The notes beneath the pieces were generated by a model that was not told where the DNA came from, searched no databases, and saw only the letters and a list, made by a program, of their open reading frames with translations. From Atopobiaceae bacterium (GTDB lineage Bacteria > Actinomycetota > Coriobacteriia > Coriobacteriales > Atopobiaceae), in contig JAFWKQ010000022.1 of the NCBI GenBank assembly GCA_017545665.1, positions 1 through 57,779 on the forward strand: a stretch of 57,779 nt of DNA. Reading direction: 5' to 3'. Position numbers and translations under genes: made by a program. Numbering within the stretch: the stretch's first letter is position 1; the number at the start of each line of letters is the position of its first letter. Below are positions 41,448 to 51,082 of the stretch, piece after piece.

Positions 41448-43505
41448 ATGTGGACAGAACTCATACGCGGCTTGCTGATTGGGGCAATTCTGCTCTATGG
41501 CCCAGGTTACCTATTCTTCAGGGGGCTACGTCTTGGTCCTGCATTCGCGCTCTTCTGCGCCCCTCTCTATAGCTTGTGTTGCTACGCAGCCCTTCCCCTC
41601 GCCTACTACGAGCTGGGCATACCATGCACGGTACTCTCCGTTATCCTTCCTACCATAGCGGTGGGAGGTGCCCTTCTTGCCTGCTCGCGCCATCCTCGTA
41701 CCAGGAATTTTTTCCCGAGTCCGCTGCGTATGAGCCACATGGAACCTTTTCGCATATGCGGTCGCATGGTCTCTTTTGACGTGATGGTATCCCTCGTTGT
41801 GGTAGTAGCCGCAATACTCGTTCTCCTGTTCGTGTTCGTGGGAGCGCTACCAAACGCAACAGCCATAATCACTCGACACGACAACCAGACCCACCTCAAC
41901 AATGCGCGTGCGTTTTGCGAGTCTGGCCGCTGGTCCTCCTTGCACGCTGACTCCTACCTTGCCATGGACCCAAGCCAGTGTCCCCTCGCAGTGCAGAGCC
42001 ACTTCTATCCCAGCGCGTGGACAGACCTTGTGGCGCTCGTTTGCCTTGCCTCCCGCATTGATCTTATGGTGGCTGTAAATGCTGTGGTGGCACTGTGCGC
42101 CTGCCTGGTGTTTCCCTTGGGTTGCTACGCATTCTTGCGCGTGCTCCTTCCGCACCGAAGGCAAGGCCTGATGCTATCCGCCTTGGCCATAGTGGGCTTT
42201 GCCACCTGGCCATGGCTCTTTGTGTATTCGGGTCCCTTGTTTCCCAATCAGTTGGGCATCTCGTTGCAAGTCTGCGCCATGGCTCCCATCTTGGCGGTTT
42301 TGGAAAGCGGCAGTGCGAGAAATGAAGTCCCGCGGTTGGCGACCTTAGCCCTCATATCCTTCGTGGCGTTGGCACTCACGCACCCGAGCACGATCTTCTC
42401 GTGTTACGTTCTCTTGTCTGCCTGGGGCGCTCACGTACTACGTTCCCTGTACCGCGGACGTACACGCATAATTGCGCTTGCGCTTTACTCATTGGCCGTC
42501 GTTGGGTTTTGGATACTCTGCCTCCATCTTCCGGCACTCAGTTCCACCGTTGGCTATTCTGAGGTCAATGGCTCCACAATCGTGGATTCCATACTCGATA
42601 TTGCGCTCATGCGATTCTTCTTTACCACCGCGCAGCCCGGCCTCGCCATCCTAGGTGCTTTGGGCATCATATGCGCCTTCCGCGATCGCTATAGGCGCTG
42701 GCTCATCGTTCCCGTGGCGTTTTACGCTCTGGGATACCTTAGCTCCCGCATGGACTGGTGGCCGTTCGCCAACTGGATCGCCGCTTTTTGGTACACCGAT
42801 TGGCGCCGCATGGCAGCCAACCTCATCGTGTCGCTCATACCCTTTGTGGTTTTGGGACTCGATGGTCTCCTGCAATTAACGCGACTTGAGACCGCGGACA
42901 GAGAGGTGTCCACTATTCGTACGATCTCGCCCTTGCGCCTCGCAGTAACCGTCGCAATCATTGTGCTCGCGTTCATACCAACCGCGACCCTCTCCTCCCC
43001 CGATATTCCCAAGGATACGCCGAAGTCCATCCAACCGCCCTTTGGCACGGTACGTGACCTCTTAGCCACACGCTACGCCGAGCGCATCTATGGCCCCGAG
43101 GAGATTGCATTCGTCAATCGCGCGCGAGACATCGTGCCAGATGATGCTCTTGTCATCAATGCGCCGGCCGATGGCAGCATGTGGTCGTACGGGGTCAATG
43201 GTCTGCGCACGTACTATCACAGCATTACGTTCGCGGGGCAAAAACCGCAATCCGATATTGTTCGCCTCCATCTGTGCGAATACGCATCAAACGCCGAGGT
43301 GCGCGATGCGGTGGCCCAAATAGGCGCGACCTACGTACTCCTGCTCGACAAGGGCGTTTCCCACGAACAGGGTCACTGGATATGGCAATTCGACAAGTCT
43401 CAGGTCAAAGAGTGGGAAGGCATAACCAGCATAGGCGATAGCACGCCCGGCTTTAAAACGGTGCTTTCCGAAGGCGACGAGATGCGCCTCTACCGAATTG
43501 GATGA
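41448..43505 (+). CDS. Large polytopic membrane protein, possible GT-C-type glycosyltransferase (DUF6541-like)
   Basis: A 685-residue protein starting at ATG 41448 behind GAGAAGAGG. About 11-13 helices fill residues 5-500 (for example LIRGLLIGAILLYGPGYLFF, VVVVAAILVLLFVFVG). An outward loop near residue 145 has TRHDNQTHLNNARAFCESG. The C-terminal ~170 residues are soluble. The shape recalls actinobacterial DUF6541/arabinosyltransferase-like proteins, which use lipid-linked sugars. Assignment rests on topology; substrate unknown. Confidence 0.65.
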   Translation: MWTELIRGLLIGAILLYGPGYLFFRGLRLGPAFALFCAPLYSLCCYAALPLAYYELGIPCTVLSVILPTIAVGGALLACSRHPRTRNFFPSPLRMSHMEPFRICGRMVSFDVMVSLVVVVAAILVLLFVFVGALPNATAIITRHDNQTHLNNARAFCESGRWSSLHADSYLAMDPSQCPLAVQSHFYPSAWTDLVALVCLASRIDLMVAVNAVVALCACLVFPLGCYAFLRVLLPHRRQGLMLSALAIVGFATWPWLFVYSGPLFPNQLGISLQVCAMAPILAVLESGSARNEVPRLATLALISFVALALTHPSTIFSCYVLLSAWGAHVLRSLYRGRTRIIALALYSLAVVGFWILCLHLPALSSTVGYSEVNGSTIVDSILDIALMRFFFTTAQPGLAILGALGIICAFRDRYRRWLIVPVAFYALGYLSSRMDWWPFANWIAAFWYTDWRRMAANLIVSLIPFVVLGLDGLLQLTRLETADREVSTIRTISPLRLAVTVAIIVLAFIPTATLSSPDIPKDTPKSIQPPFGTVRDLLATRYAERIYGPEEIAFVNRARDIVPDDALVINAPADGSMWSYGVNGLRTYYHSITFAGQKPQSDIVRLHLCEYASNAEVRDAVAQIGATYVLLLDKGVSHEQGHWIWQFDKSQVKEWEGITSIGDSTPGFKTVLSEGDEMRLYRIG

Positions 43506-43510
43506 CGGCC

Positions 43511-43625
43511 GTGCGGTTCGCGTGAGGGGATGGCACCCGTGTCATGCCGTGCTCAAACAGTCCTCGCTTCGCTCGGAAACTGCGCGCGCCACGACACGGA
43601 TGCCATCCCCTCACGCGAACCGCAC
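43511..43625. repeat. Palindromic element F (33-bp stem)
   Basis: Arms 43511-43543 and 43593-43625 pair at 32 of 33 positions with the other a G-U pair (GTGCGGTTCGCGTGAGGGGA...). The 49-nt loop has CCTCGCTTCGCTCGG, the shared core, but otherwise differs from the 34-nt class. Located between convergent genes. Confidence 0.85.
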
Positions 43626-43671
43626 TTTGCAAAGACCGAACGCCTACAGGCTACGGCACCCATCCAATCGA

Positions 43672-44664
43672 CTACTTTAGTGTCGCGTACATGACTGCCT
43701 TGATCGAATGCATGCGGTTCTCGGCCTCGTCGAACACCACCGAACGCGGTGACTCGAACACTTCGTCGGTGACTTCCATCTCGCATATGCCAAACTTCTG
43801 CGCGATGCTTGCGCCAATGGTGGTCTTGGTGTCATGGAAGCTGGGAAGGCAGTGCATGAATATGGCGTCCTCGGCAGCCCGTTCCATTACGGAGGCGTTG
43901 ACCTGATAGGGAGAGAGCAGGCGAATGCGCTCCGCCCAAAGCTCCTCGGACTCGCCCATGGAAACCCAAATGTCGGTGTAGATCACGTTGGCGTCTCGCG
44001 CGCCCTCGCATACGGAATCGGTGAGGGTAACGGACCCTCCCGTTTGCGCCGCAATGCTTTTGCATGTGCAGACGAGTTCCTCGGACGGCATGTTCTCCTT
44101 GGGGCCGCAGGCACAGAAGTGCATGCCGAGCTTTGCGCATGCCACCATGAGTGAGTTGGCCACGTTGTTGCGCGCGTCACCAAAGAACGTAAGCTTTATG
44201 CCCTCAAACTTGCCAAACCGCTCGCGCACGGTAAGCATGTCCGCAATCATCTGAGTCGGATGGAACTCCGTCGTTAGGCCATTCCACACGGGGACGCCCG
44301 CCTTGGCGGCAAGCTCCTCCACAATGGCTTGGTCGAAGCCACGATACTCTATGCCGTCATACATCCGCCCCAGCACGCGGGCCGTGTCTTCAATCGACTC
44401 CTTCTTCCCCATCTGCGAACTTCCCGGGTCCAGATACGTGACGCCCATGCCCAAATCCATGCCACCAACCTCAAACGAACAACGCGTCCGCGTGGAGGTC
44501 TTCTCGAAGAGAAGAACGATGTTCTTACCCTCCAGCCAGCGATGGGGAACGCCAGAACGCTTTAGGCGCTTGAAGTCGGCCGACAGGTCGATGAGGTATC
44601 TAATTTCGTCGGAAGAAAAGTCCAAGAGCTTAAGAAAGCTTCGGCCGGCAATGTTTACGCCCAT
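43672..44664 (-). CDS. argF: Ornithine carbamoyltransferase
   Basis: A 330-residue OTC that forms or splits citrulline. STRTR (57-61) and the FEVGGMDLGMGVTYL loop bind carbamoyl phosphate; HPTQ and MHCLPSFHD bind both substrates. The catabolic form (arcB) is likely, since arcA lies 2.5 kb upstream on the same strand; arcB and argF cannot be told apart by motif. No arcC or arcD in the window. Terminates at element F. Confidence 0.9.
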   Translation of the reverse strand: MGVNIAGRSFLKLLDFSSDEIRYLIDLSADFKRLKRSGVPHRWLEGKNIVLLFEKTSTRTRCSFEVGGMDLGMGVTYLDPGSSQMGKKESIEDTARVLGRMYDGIEYRGFDQAIVEELAAKAGVPVWNGLTTEFHPTQMIADMLTVRERFGKFEGIKLTFFGDARNNVANSLMVACAKLGMHFCACGPKENMPSEELVCTCKSIAAQTGGSVTLTDSVCEGARDANVIYTDIWVSMGESEELWAERIRLLSPYQVNASVMERAAEDAIFMHCLPSFHDTKTTIGASIAQKFGICEMEVTDEVFESPRSVVFDEAENRMHSIKAVMYATLK

Positions 44665-44723
44665 GGGATGTCCTTTCTATGTGATAAAGTCACTACTTTA
44701 CTACAACACCATCCGCATAAACA

Positions 44724-44796
44724 GGTACAAAGGGGACTGTCCCCTTTGGCCCGCTTTTCCCGTTGGGTACAAAGGGGACTGTCCCCTTTGGCCCGC
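44724..44796. repeat. Two 31-bp direct repeats, each a palindrome
   Basis: Identical copies at 44724-44754 and 44766-44796, 42-bp period. Each contains CAAAGGGGAC-T-GTCCCCTTTG, a perfect 10-bp palindrome. They lie between the OTC start and the zinc-ribbon gene's stop. Could be operators or repeat elements. Confidence 0.8.
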
Positions 44797-44813
44797 CTTG
44801 CTTGGCGACGGCC

Positions 44814-46118
44814 CTACTTGTTAAGGGGCCCTTGCCCAAACTCGCTGATCGAAACAGCCAAGCCGTCGACGTCAAACTCATCTGCATCCTTGGCCACCTT
44901 TGCAGTGTGCATTGAGTCTATGACCTTGCGCCATTTGCGCCGGAATGCCTCGACCGTAGGGCCAATTAGGAAAAACAGGAACATCCCAACAAACACCACA
45001 AGGGTGATTATGTCCATTGCGCCTGCATGCGCCCAGTTGTTGCCGTCGAACAAGCCCCGCACGCGGTCGAGCATCCCGTCGAGGCCAACGGCGTTAACGC
45101 CAATAACGAAGATGAGCAGCGCAAAGGCCAAGGTAATCGCGAACACCTTTGCCGCGGCCTTAAGCGACTCAGCGAGCGCCGCGGCACGCTGCTTGCCCTC
45201 ATCTATGGGAAAGTTTACGGCCACCTTGCCCGTTTGTCCGTTGACCCCCACCACATACTTGCCGTCCCGGTAGGACACAACGATAAGCCATACGGGAAGC
45301 AACGCCTGTTCCACGCACGACCGAGCGACCGTGGCGTTATATCGGTCGTAGTCGGGGTATTTTGTGTCGTACTCGGAACCGATCGTGCTCATTGCCGCCG
45401 AACACGCAGAGTTGGCAACGCGCACATTAACGCGCCTGTTTACCTCGTCTGCGGCAACCGTGTATCGCTCCGCCATAAAGCCTGGCAAGTATCCCGCCTC
45501 GTACGGCACGAGCGCCGTGTAGTCGTACGGCTCGATGGAGTCCATCACGTCGTCGGGCATGCGGTCGGAAGCGTCGGCCGGGACGCGTGCAAAGTCGTAC
45601 GTGCCAACGCGATGATGGTTGTACACATAGTTTTTCTTGTCGATCTTTCGGTAGGCCACATAGGTATAGTCAAAGCTCACCGTGCCGCTCTGCAACCAAA
45701 ACGGAACGTAGGCACCTTCCACCGAGACGATGCTGGATTCGCTTTTAAAGTCGTCGGGCAAATAACGCCGACTCGCCACAGCCTCTTCGTAGCATTCAAT
45801 CGCCCGCTGCCTGGACACCGTAAAGGGAACGACGAGGTCGGGCTCGAATTCGCCCTCAAAGCGATGTGGCGCAATCTCGTTGTTTCCACAATAGGGACAG
45901 GTGGTGGCGGCAATAAACTCTTCCGTCATAAGACGCGCCCCGCATTCGGGACAAAGATAGCCTTGGGTGATAACGTGCACCTGCTGCACCCCAAGATCGG
46001 ATACATCGTATGTGTTGCCGCACCATATGCACGAGAGCGACTTGGCATGCTCGTCAAAGCGCAGCGAGCCGTTGCATGTGGGACACTTGTACACTTTTAT
46101 CGTGGTCTTGTTTTCCAT
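44814..46118 (-). CDS. Membrane protein with N-terminal zinc ribbons
   Basis: A 434-residue protein. ATG 46118 is preferred (MENKTTIKVYKCPTCNG). It carries two zinc ribbons (CPTCNG...CIWCG; CPECGA...CPYCG), a beta-rich middle part (VPFWLQSGTVSFDYTYVAYR) and two C-terminal helices (VFAITLAFALLIFVIGVNAV; IITLVVFVGMFLFFLIGPTV). The class appears in Firmicutes and Actinobacteria without known function. It separates arcA from argF on the same strand. Confidence 0.75.
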   Translation of the reverse strand: MENKTTIKVYKCPTCNGSLRFDEHAKSLSCIWCGNTYDVSDLGVQQVHVITQGYLCPECGARLMTEEFIAATTCPYCGNNEIAPHRFEGEFEPDLVVPFTVSRQRAIECYEEAVASRRYLPDDFKSESSIVSVEGAYVPFWLQSGTVSFDYTYVAYRKIDKKNYVYNHHRVGTYDFARVPADASDRMPDDVMDSIEPYDYTALVPYEAGYLPGFMAERYTVAADEVNRRVNVRVANSACSAAMSTIGSEYDTKYPDYDRYNATVARSCVEQALLPVWLIVVSYRDGKYVVGVNGQTGKVAVNFPIDEGKQRAAALAESLKAAAKVFAITLAFALLIFVIGVNAVGLDGMLDRVRGLFDGNNWAHAGAMDIITLVVFVGMFLFFLIGPTVEAFRRKWRKVIDSMHTAKVAKDADEFDVDGLAVSISEFGQGPLNK

Positions 46119-46160
46119 CGTATGCCTTTTTCGAACATCTGATTCCAACACGTAGAGCGG

Positions 46161-47414
46161 CTACAAGTCGTCGCGCACAAAGGGCATGCTCATGCAGTGC
46201 GGACCGCCACGGCCGCGACTCAGCTCCGCAGAGGGAATCTCCAAAAGCTCGAATCCCTCCTTGTACAGGATTTCGTTGGTTATGGTATTGCGCTGATACA
46301 CAAACACACGACCCGGCGAGACGGCCAGGGTGTTGGAGCCATCATTCCATTGCTCCCGCGCGGCCGCAATAGCATCGTTTCCACCACAGCTTATGAGACG
46401 TACGGAGTCGATGCCCGTGGCCTTTGCCAACACCTCGTCTAGGCTCATATCCAAAGTCTCGATGCAAAGCTCGCCCACACGAGTGCCACGAGTGACCCTA
46501 AAGGTCTCCAAAACGCCCAGTATGCCCGGATGATACAAAAAAGCGTCCACATCCAGCTGAGTGAACACCGTGTCCAAATGCATCATCGCACGCGTGTCGG
46601 GAATCAGGAAAGCATAGATTTCCTCGATGTCGGGATGTTGCCCTTCGCCCCAAAAGACGTCTTTGGCATACAAGTCAATAGCGGATGAGATCGTACGCTG
46701 AGAGATGCCAATCGCCACCGTATGGTTAGACAGGTTGATAAAGTCACCACCCTCCAAACGGTAGGGGATGTCGCGCCCATACCACACGGGCACCTCGCAA
46801 TACTTTGGATGATAGGCAAACACGTAATGGCCGAGCAGCGTCTCTCGCCTACGTGTGACGCTGTACATGCTATTGAGGTTAACGCCGCAGTCCACCACGG
46901 TAAAATTGTCACGCGTAAAGTAGAGGCTTGGCATGGGGTCGATTACCAAGTCGGGATTGCCACTTTGGGCAGTACCCACGATGTCTGCGAGCTCAAGGGG
47001 GCCAGTGCCCCCCAGATCGAGCTCGTCCCGACGCACTCCGCGAATCACCGCGTCCACAAACTCACGCGTATCGGATATGCTATCCAGTCGCTCGCGCACG
47101 GCCGCAATGGTCCTTGAGCCCGTAAGACCGCTCTCGCTTATGTAGTCGTTCGTAAACTGACACCGTAAGCGCGCGGATGTACCAAGGGTTTGGGCAACGA
47201 GATCCTCCAGATACAAGACCTCTACGCCCTCCTCGCGCAGCATGCGCGCAAATTCGTCATGTTCTTCTTGGGCAATCTGTAAATACGGGATGTCATCAAA
47301 CAGCAATGGCTCAAGACTTGCGGGCGAGAGGTTGAGGAGCTCCTCGCCAGGACGATGTAGCATAACCGTCCGAAGCCTTCCGATCTCGTTGTGAACGTTC
47401 AGGAGCCCGCGCAT
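46161..47414 (-). CDS. arcA: Arginine deiminase
   Basis: A 417-residue enzyme converting arginine to citrulline and ammonia, the first step of ATP generation from arginine. ATG 47414 follows AAGGAGAG. Motifs: MPSLYFTRDNF, EGGDFINLSN (Glu/Asp binding guanidine), MHLDTVFT (catalytic His) and RGRGGPHCMSMP with nucleophile Cys407. Upstream in-frame ATG at 47465 lacks a ribosome site. Confidence 0.95.
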   Translation of the reverse strand: MRGLLNVHNEIGRLRTVMLHRPGEELLNLSPASLEPLLFDDIPYLQIAQEEHDEFARMLREEGVEVLYLEDLVAQTLGTSARLRCQFTNDYISESGLTGSRTIAAVRERLDSISDTREFVDAVIRGVRRDELDLGGTGPLELADIVGTAQSGNPDLVIDPMPSLYFTRDNFTVVDCGVNLNSMYSVTRRRETLLGHYVFAYHPKYCEVPVWYGRDIPYRLEGGDFINLSNHTVAIGISQRTISSAIDLYAKDVFWGEGQHPDIEEIYAFLIPDTRAMMHLDTVFTQLDVDAFLYHPGILGVLETFRVTRGTRVGELCIETLDMSLDEVLAKATGIDSVRLISCGGNDAIAAAREQWNDGSNTLAVSPGRVFVYQRNTITNEILYKEGFELLEIPSAELSRGRGGPHCMSMPFVRDDL

Positions 47415-47688
47415 GGCACTCTCCTTGTCTCGTCGATTTGCATAGGCCGCCAGGAACGCTTTCAAACAAACACGATACCCAGCCTCGCGTTCACGTAGCT
47501 ACGCTCTTGTTACGCTTCCGAGCGAAACACTATATTTCTTATAAGCATAACATAATGTTTAACTACTTACTCACGTGGCATTTAGCCCATCTGCCTACAC
47601 CACCACGCTGGCCGATGCGTCCCCGCCAGGCATCGTGTCTCACCTCATAATGATAAGTTACACCTTAGTCAATCGCGAAGGGGTTACC
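47415..47688. promoter_or_regulatory. Divergent promoter region of arcA and ppk
   Basis: 274 bp with an AT-rich core (about 47528-47570) holding several -10-like hexamers: TATAGT and TATAAG on the minus strand and CATAAT on the plus strand. -35 boxes are poor. No other gene is seen here. Confidence 0.4.
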
Positions 47689-50382
47689 ATGGCAAAAAAA
47701 GGCACGAAGCAGGATCAGAAAAGCCGCGAGCTCGCAGAAATCGAGGCAGCACGCAAGGAGAAGCTCACGCCTAAGGGCGAGCAGGTTGACAAGTACTCTG
47801 CCACCACAAGTGCCTATGAGCACGAGGCCTCGAAGAAGGCTCGTAAGGCGGTAAAGGAGACGATGAACCGCCTGGGGGCTGGCAAGCATCGCAACGGAGG
47901 CGGCGTAGACACGTCCTACACCCAAAACCGTGAGGTCAGCTGGCTGCGCTTCAACAATCGCGTGCTCGACGAGGCTTTTGACGAATCGGTTCCCCTCTTC
48001 GAACGCCTCAAGTTCGTGGAGATCTTTGGTTCCAACCTCAACGAATGGTTCATGATCCGCATAGGGGGCCTTTCGGACCTCGCGTCGCTCAAGCACGAGC
48101 CCGTGGACAACAAGAGCGGCCTCACCCCCTCACAGCAGCTCGAGATCATCTTCAAAATGCTGCCACCGCTGGTGGAGCGCCAAGAGCGCGCGGAGCTGGA
48201 ACTGGAGGCACAGCTCAAGACGCACGGCCTCACGCGCGTCACACGCGAGAGCCTGAGCGAAGAGGACTTGGAAGTCGTACAGAGCTACTTCAAGAAGAAC
48301 CTCTCGCCCATACTCTCCCCCCTTATGGTGGACCCCCGTCACCCCTTCCCCAATCTGCGCAACGGGTCGTTGTACGTGGTATGCGCACTGGATGGTCAGG
48401 ACGAAACGGGAGTACTGGGCATCATAGAGGTGCCGCATCGCCTGCCACGCGTGATCCAGCTGCCAAGCAGGCCCAGCAAATTCCGCTTCGTCCTCCTGGA
48501 AGACGTCATCGCCCAGCAGGTGGACAGTTGCTTTGGCTCCTATCACTCCACGAGCACCGCAATTATTCGCGTAACGCGCAACGCAGACGTCGATCCCGAC
48601 GGTGAGGGCGTTGGTGAGGAGGAGGACTATCGCCAACACATGAAGAAAGTGCTCAAGAAGCGCCTGCGGCTACAACCCGTACGTCTGGAGATCGAAGGCA
48701 AGTTCGACGAGGCGCTCAAGCACTTCATTCGCGAGGAGCTGGGACTCTCGAACAGCCGCGTATTCGAGCGCAACGTGCCGCTCGACCTTAGCTATGTTTA
48801 CGGCTTGGAGGGACGGATTCCCGAAAAGCACCACCGCGAGCTTACCAATGAGCCAGTCGAGCCACAGGCAAGCCCCATGGCTGACCTCTCGCGTCCCATG
48901 CGCGAGCAAGTTGAGGACCACGACATCCTCCTGTTCTATCCATATGAGTCCATGAGTCCCCTGCTCAACCTACTACGCGAGGCAAGCCAAGACGACGACT
49001 GCATATCCATAAAGATCACGCTCTATCGCGTTGCAAAGCAATCGCACCTCTGCGAGAGCCTCATCCAAGCGGCCGAGAACGGCAAGGACGTCACCGTACT
49101 CATGGAACTGCGCGCGCGATTTGACGAGGCAAACAACATCGAGTGGGCAGAGCGTCTGGAAGCCGCTGGATGCACGGTTATCTATGGTTCCGAGGGATTC
49201 AAGTGCCACTCCAAAATCTGTCAGGTTACCTATCACGAGCACGGGAGCATTCGTCGCCTCACCTGCCTGGGCACGGGCAACTTCAACGAGAAGACCGCCA
49301 AGCTCTATTCCGACTTCATGCTGCTTACCGCACACGAGGGCATCGCGGAGGACGGCAACGTGTTCTTCCGCAACCTGAGCCTGGGCAACTTGCGCGGCAC
49401 CTATCGCTATCTGGGCGTCGCGCCCGAAGGACTCAAGCCCCTTATCGTGCGCGGCATGAATCGCGAGATCGAGCGCGCGCGTGCCGGACAGCCCGCACAG
49501 CTCTTCATGAAGATGAACTCGCTTACCGACCGTGACGTTATTGACAAGATCGTTGAGGCGGTACGCGCCGGCGTAAAGGTAATCCTGGTAATCCGCGGCA
49601 TCACCTGCATCGTGGACGTGGACGGCTCTGGCAGCGGCCTGGTGATTCGCCAGATCGTGGGACGCTTCCTCGAGCACGCTCGCGTGTACGCGTTTGGCGC
49701 AGAGGTAGACACCGTGTACTTGTCCTCGGCCGACATGATGACGCGAAACACCGAGCACCGTGTGGAGATAGCCTACCCCGTGCTAGATCCCACCTGCCGA
49801 GCCCTCGTGCTTCAATACATGAACATCCAGCTTGCAGACAACGTAAAGGCTCGCCAGCTCAACTCCGACGGCAAATGGGAGAAACTCGAGGTAGAGCCAG
49901 ACGCGCCACGCGTGGACGCCCAGCAGTCGCTCATCGTGCTTGCCTACGACCGTGCACGCAAGGCACGCGAAAACATGGATGTGCCACTTATTCCCGAAGC
50001 CAGTGTGGTTCCGCCCATACCCGAGATTCTGCATAGCACCCCCGCGAGCGACATAGTGGTTTCGGAGTTCGCAGACAAAGCCACAGAAGCGCCGGAAGGA
50101 AAGCGCGAGGAAACGGGCGCATCCGCCGACGCCGTGTTTTCCAAGGCCATGCGAACATCTATCCCGGCCGAGACTCCCTCCCTCATCTCACGCGCGCAAG
50201 AGCGTATTCAGGAACGCGCGCAAGAACGTCGCGAGGCGGTTCAAGAACATCGCGAAGCGGTGAAGGAAACTCGCGAAACGGAAAACCACGAGGAAGCAAG
50301 TAAAAAAGAGGCCAAAGCAGGCCGATTCAAGAGGGCATTCGGCCACTTTGGCACAGGAATCCGCGTCTTGTTCCGCGGCTAG
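47689..50382 (+). CDS. ppk: Polyphosphate kinase PPK1
   Basis: An 897-residue enzyme that makes polyphosphate from ATP. ATG 47689 is chosen over the longer frame by AAGGGG upstream. It has an N-terminal extension of ~80 charged residues, the PPK N domain (SWLRFNNRVLDEAFDES), the middle domain, and two PLD-like C domains with the HxK motif His507 (KCHSKICQVTYHEH), TGNFNEKTAKLYSD and SSADMMTRN. The last ~130 residues are a charged coiled-coil extension absent from E. coli PPK (688). Confidence 0.95.
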   Translation: MAKKGTKQDQKSRELAEIEAARKEKLTPKGEQVDKYSATTSAYEHEASKKARKAVKETMNRLGAGKHRNGGGVDTSYTQNREVSWLRFNNRVLDEAFDESVPLFERLKFVEIFGSNLNEWFMIRIGGLSDLASLKHEPVDNKSGLTPSQQLEIIFKMLPPLVERQERAELELEAQLKTHGLTRVTRESLSEEDLEVVQSYFKKNLSPILSPLMVDPRHPFPNLRNGSLYVVCALDGQDETGVLGIIEVPHRLPRVIQLPSRPSKFRFVLLEDVIAQQVDSCFGSYHSTSTAIIRVTRNADVDPDGEGVGEEEDYRQHMKKVLKKRLRLQPVRLEIEGKFDEALKHFIREELGLSNSRVFERNVPLDLSYVYGLEGRIPEKHHRELTNEPVEPQASPMADLSRPMREQVEDHDILLFYPYESMSPLLNLLREASQDDDCISIKITLYRVAKQSHLCESLIQAAENGKDVTVLMELRARFDEANNIEWAERLEAAGCTVIYGSEGFKCHSKICQVTYHEHGSIRRLTCLGTGNFNEKTAKLYSDFMLLTAHEGIAEDGNVFFRNLSLGNLRGTYRYLGVAPEGLKPLIVRGMNREIERARAGQPAQLFMKMNSLTDRDVIDKIVEAVRAGVKVILVIRGITCIVDVDGSGSGLVIRQIVGRFLEHARVYAFGAEVDTVYLSSADMMTRNTEHRVEIAYPVLDPTCRALVLQYMNIQLADNVKARQLNSDGKWEKLEVEPDAPRVDAQQSLIVLAYDRARKARENMDVPLIPEASVVPPIPEILHSTPASDIVVSEFADKATEAPEGKREETGASADAVFSKAMRTSIPAETPSLISRAQERIQERAQERREAVQEHREAVKETRETENHEEASKKEAKAGRFKRAFGHFGTGIRVLFRG

Positions 50383-50389
50383 GTACCGT

Positions 50390-50476
50390 GCCAGCCGCCG
50401 TCCCCGTCCGCCCGACTCAGCGTTCGCTTCGCTCACTCGCTTCGCGATTCGCCGGCGGGCGGAGACGGCGGCTGGC
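50390..50476. repeat. Palindromic element G
   Basis: Arms 50390-50414 and 50456-50476 pair over 20 bp with a 4-base bulge (GCCAGCCGCCGTC...GACGGCGGCTGGC). The loop has GTTCGCTTCGCTCAC and CTCGCTTCGCG. Between convergent ppk and a small gene. Confidence 0.8.
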
Positions 50477-50532
50477 GACGACTGCTTACACAATGCGCGT
50501 TTGGGATGGCAAAAGAGACGCTCTTTTATCTG

Positions 50533-51003
50533 CTATTCCTCGTTCTCACCCAGATGCTCGGCGAGGATGCGCGCCGCGCACGCACAAAGCTCTGGGCAGG
50601 GACGCTTGCGATAGTAGCCCTCGGTACGTTGTTGTGGGGTTGGATTATCAGGGCCTTTGCTCAGACCCAACAACTCGCGACAAACGATAGAGCCGTTCTC
50701 TTCCCTGTAGCGCCCGCAAAGCGTCTGGACCTTCTGGTACAGCTCCTTCTTTGCCAAAAAGGCCTTGGCTTCGTCATATCCCTCGGCAAGCCCCAAAATC
50801 ATAAGCATGCCCGAGACGGCACCACACACCTCGCGCATGCGCCCCATGCCTCCCCCAAAAGGAGAGGCAAGCCTCGCCGCAACAGACGGCTCAATTCCCG
50901 CCTGAGCAAGGATGTCGGGAAACGCCAACACCACCGATTGAGAGCAGTTGTATCCTTGCAAAAAGTTGTTGCGCGCCATCTGTGCTCGTTCGTCTGCCGT
51001 CAT
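50533..51003 (-). CDS. C_GCAxxG_C_C family protein
   Basis: A 156-residue protein from ATG 51003 behind AAGGAGGAGAG. It has the family pattern: NNFLQGYNCSQSVVLAF, PFGGGMGRMREVCGAVSGML (Cys-Gly-Ala-x-x-Gly) and later lone Cys residues (LCGRYR, VCRELL, CPELCACA). These proteins are thought to be redox-linked or metal-related; biochemical function is not settled. Confidence 0.85.
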   Translation of the reverse strand: MTADERAQMARNNFLQGYNCSQSVVLAFPDILAQAGIEPSVAARLASPFGGGMGRMREVCGAVSGMLMILGLAEGYDEAKAFLAKKELYQKVQTLCGRYREENGSIVCRELLGLSKGPDNPTPQQRTEGYYRKRPCPELCACAARILAEHLGENEE

Positions 51004-51082
51004 GGACTCTCCTCCTTGCACTTGTTGTACCATCAAGAGTACTGCAACGTTTGGCGGCAGAGTCCCCAGAGAGGAGCTTTTA

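Noticed and set aside
45027..46142. 371-residue plus-strand frame opposite the zinc-ribbon gene
   Set aside because: Antisense shadow; the minus-strand frame has clear zinc ribbons and membrane helices.
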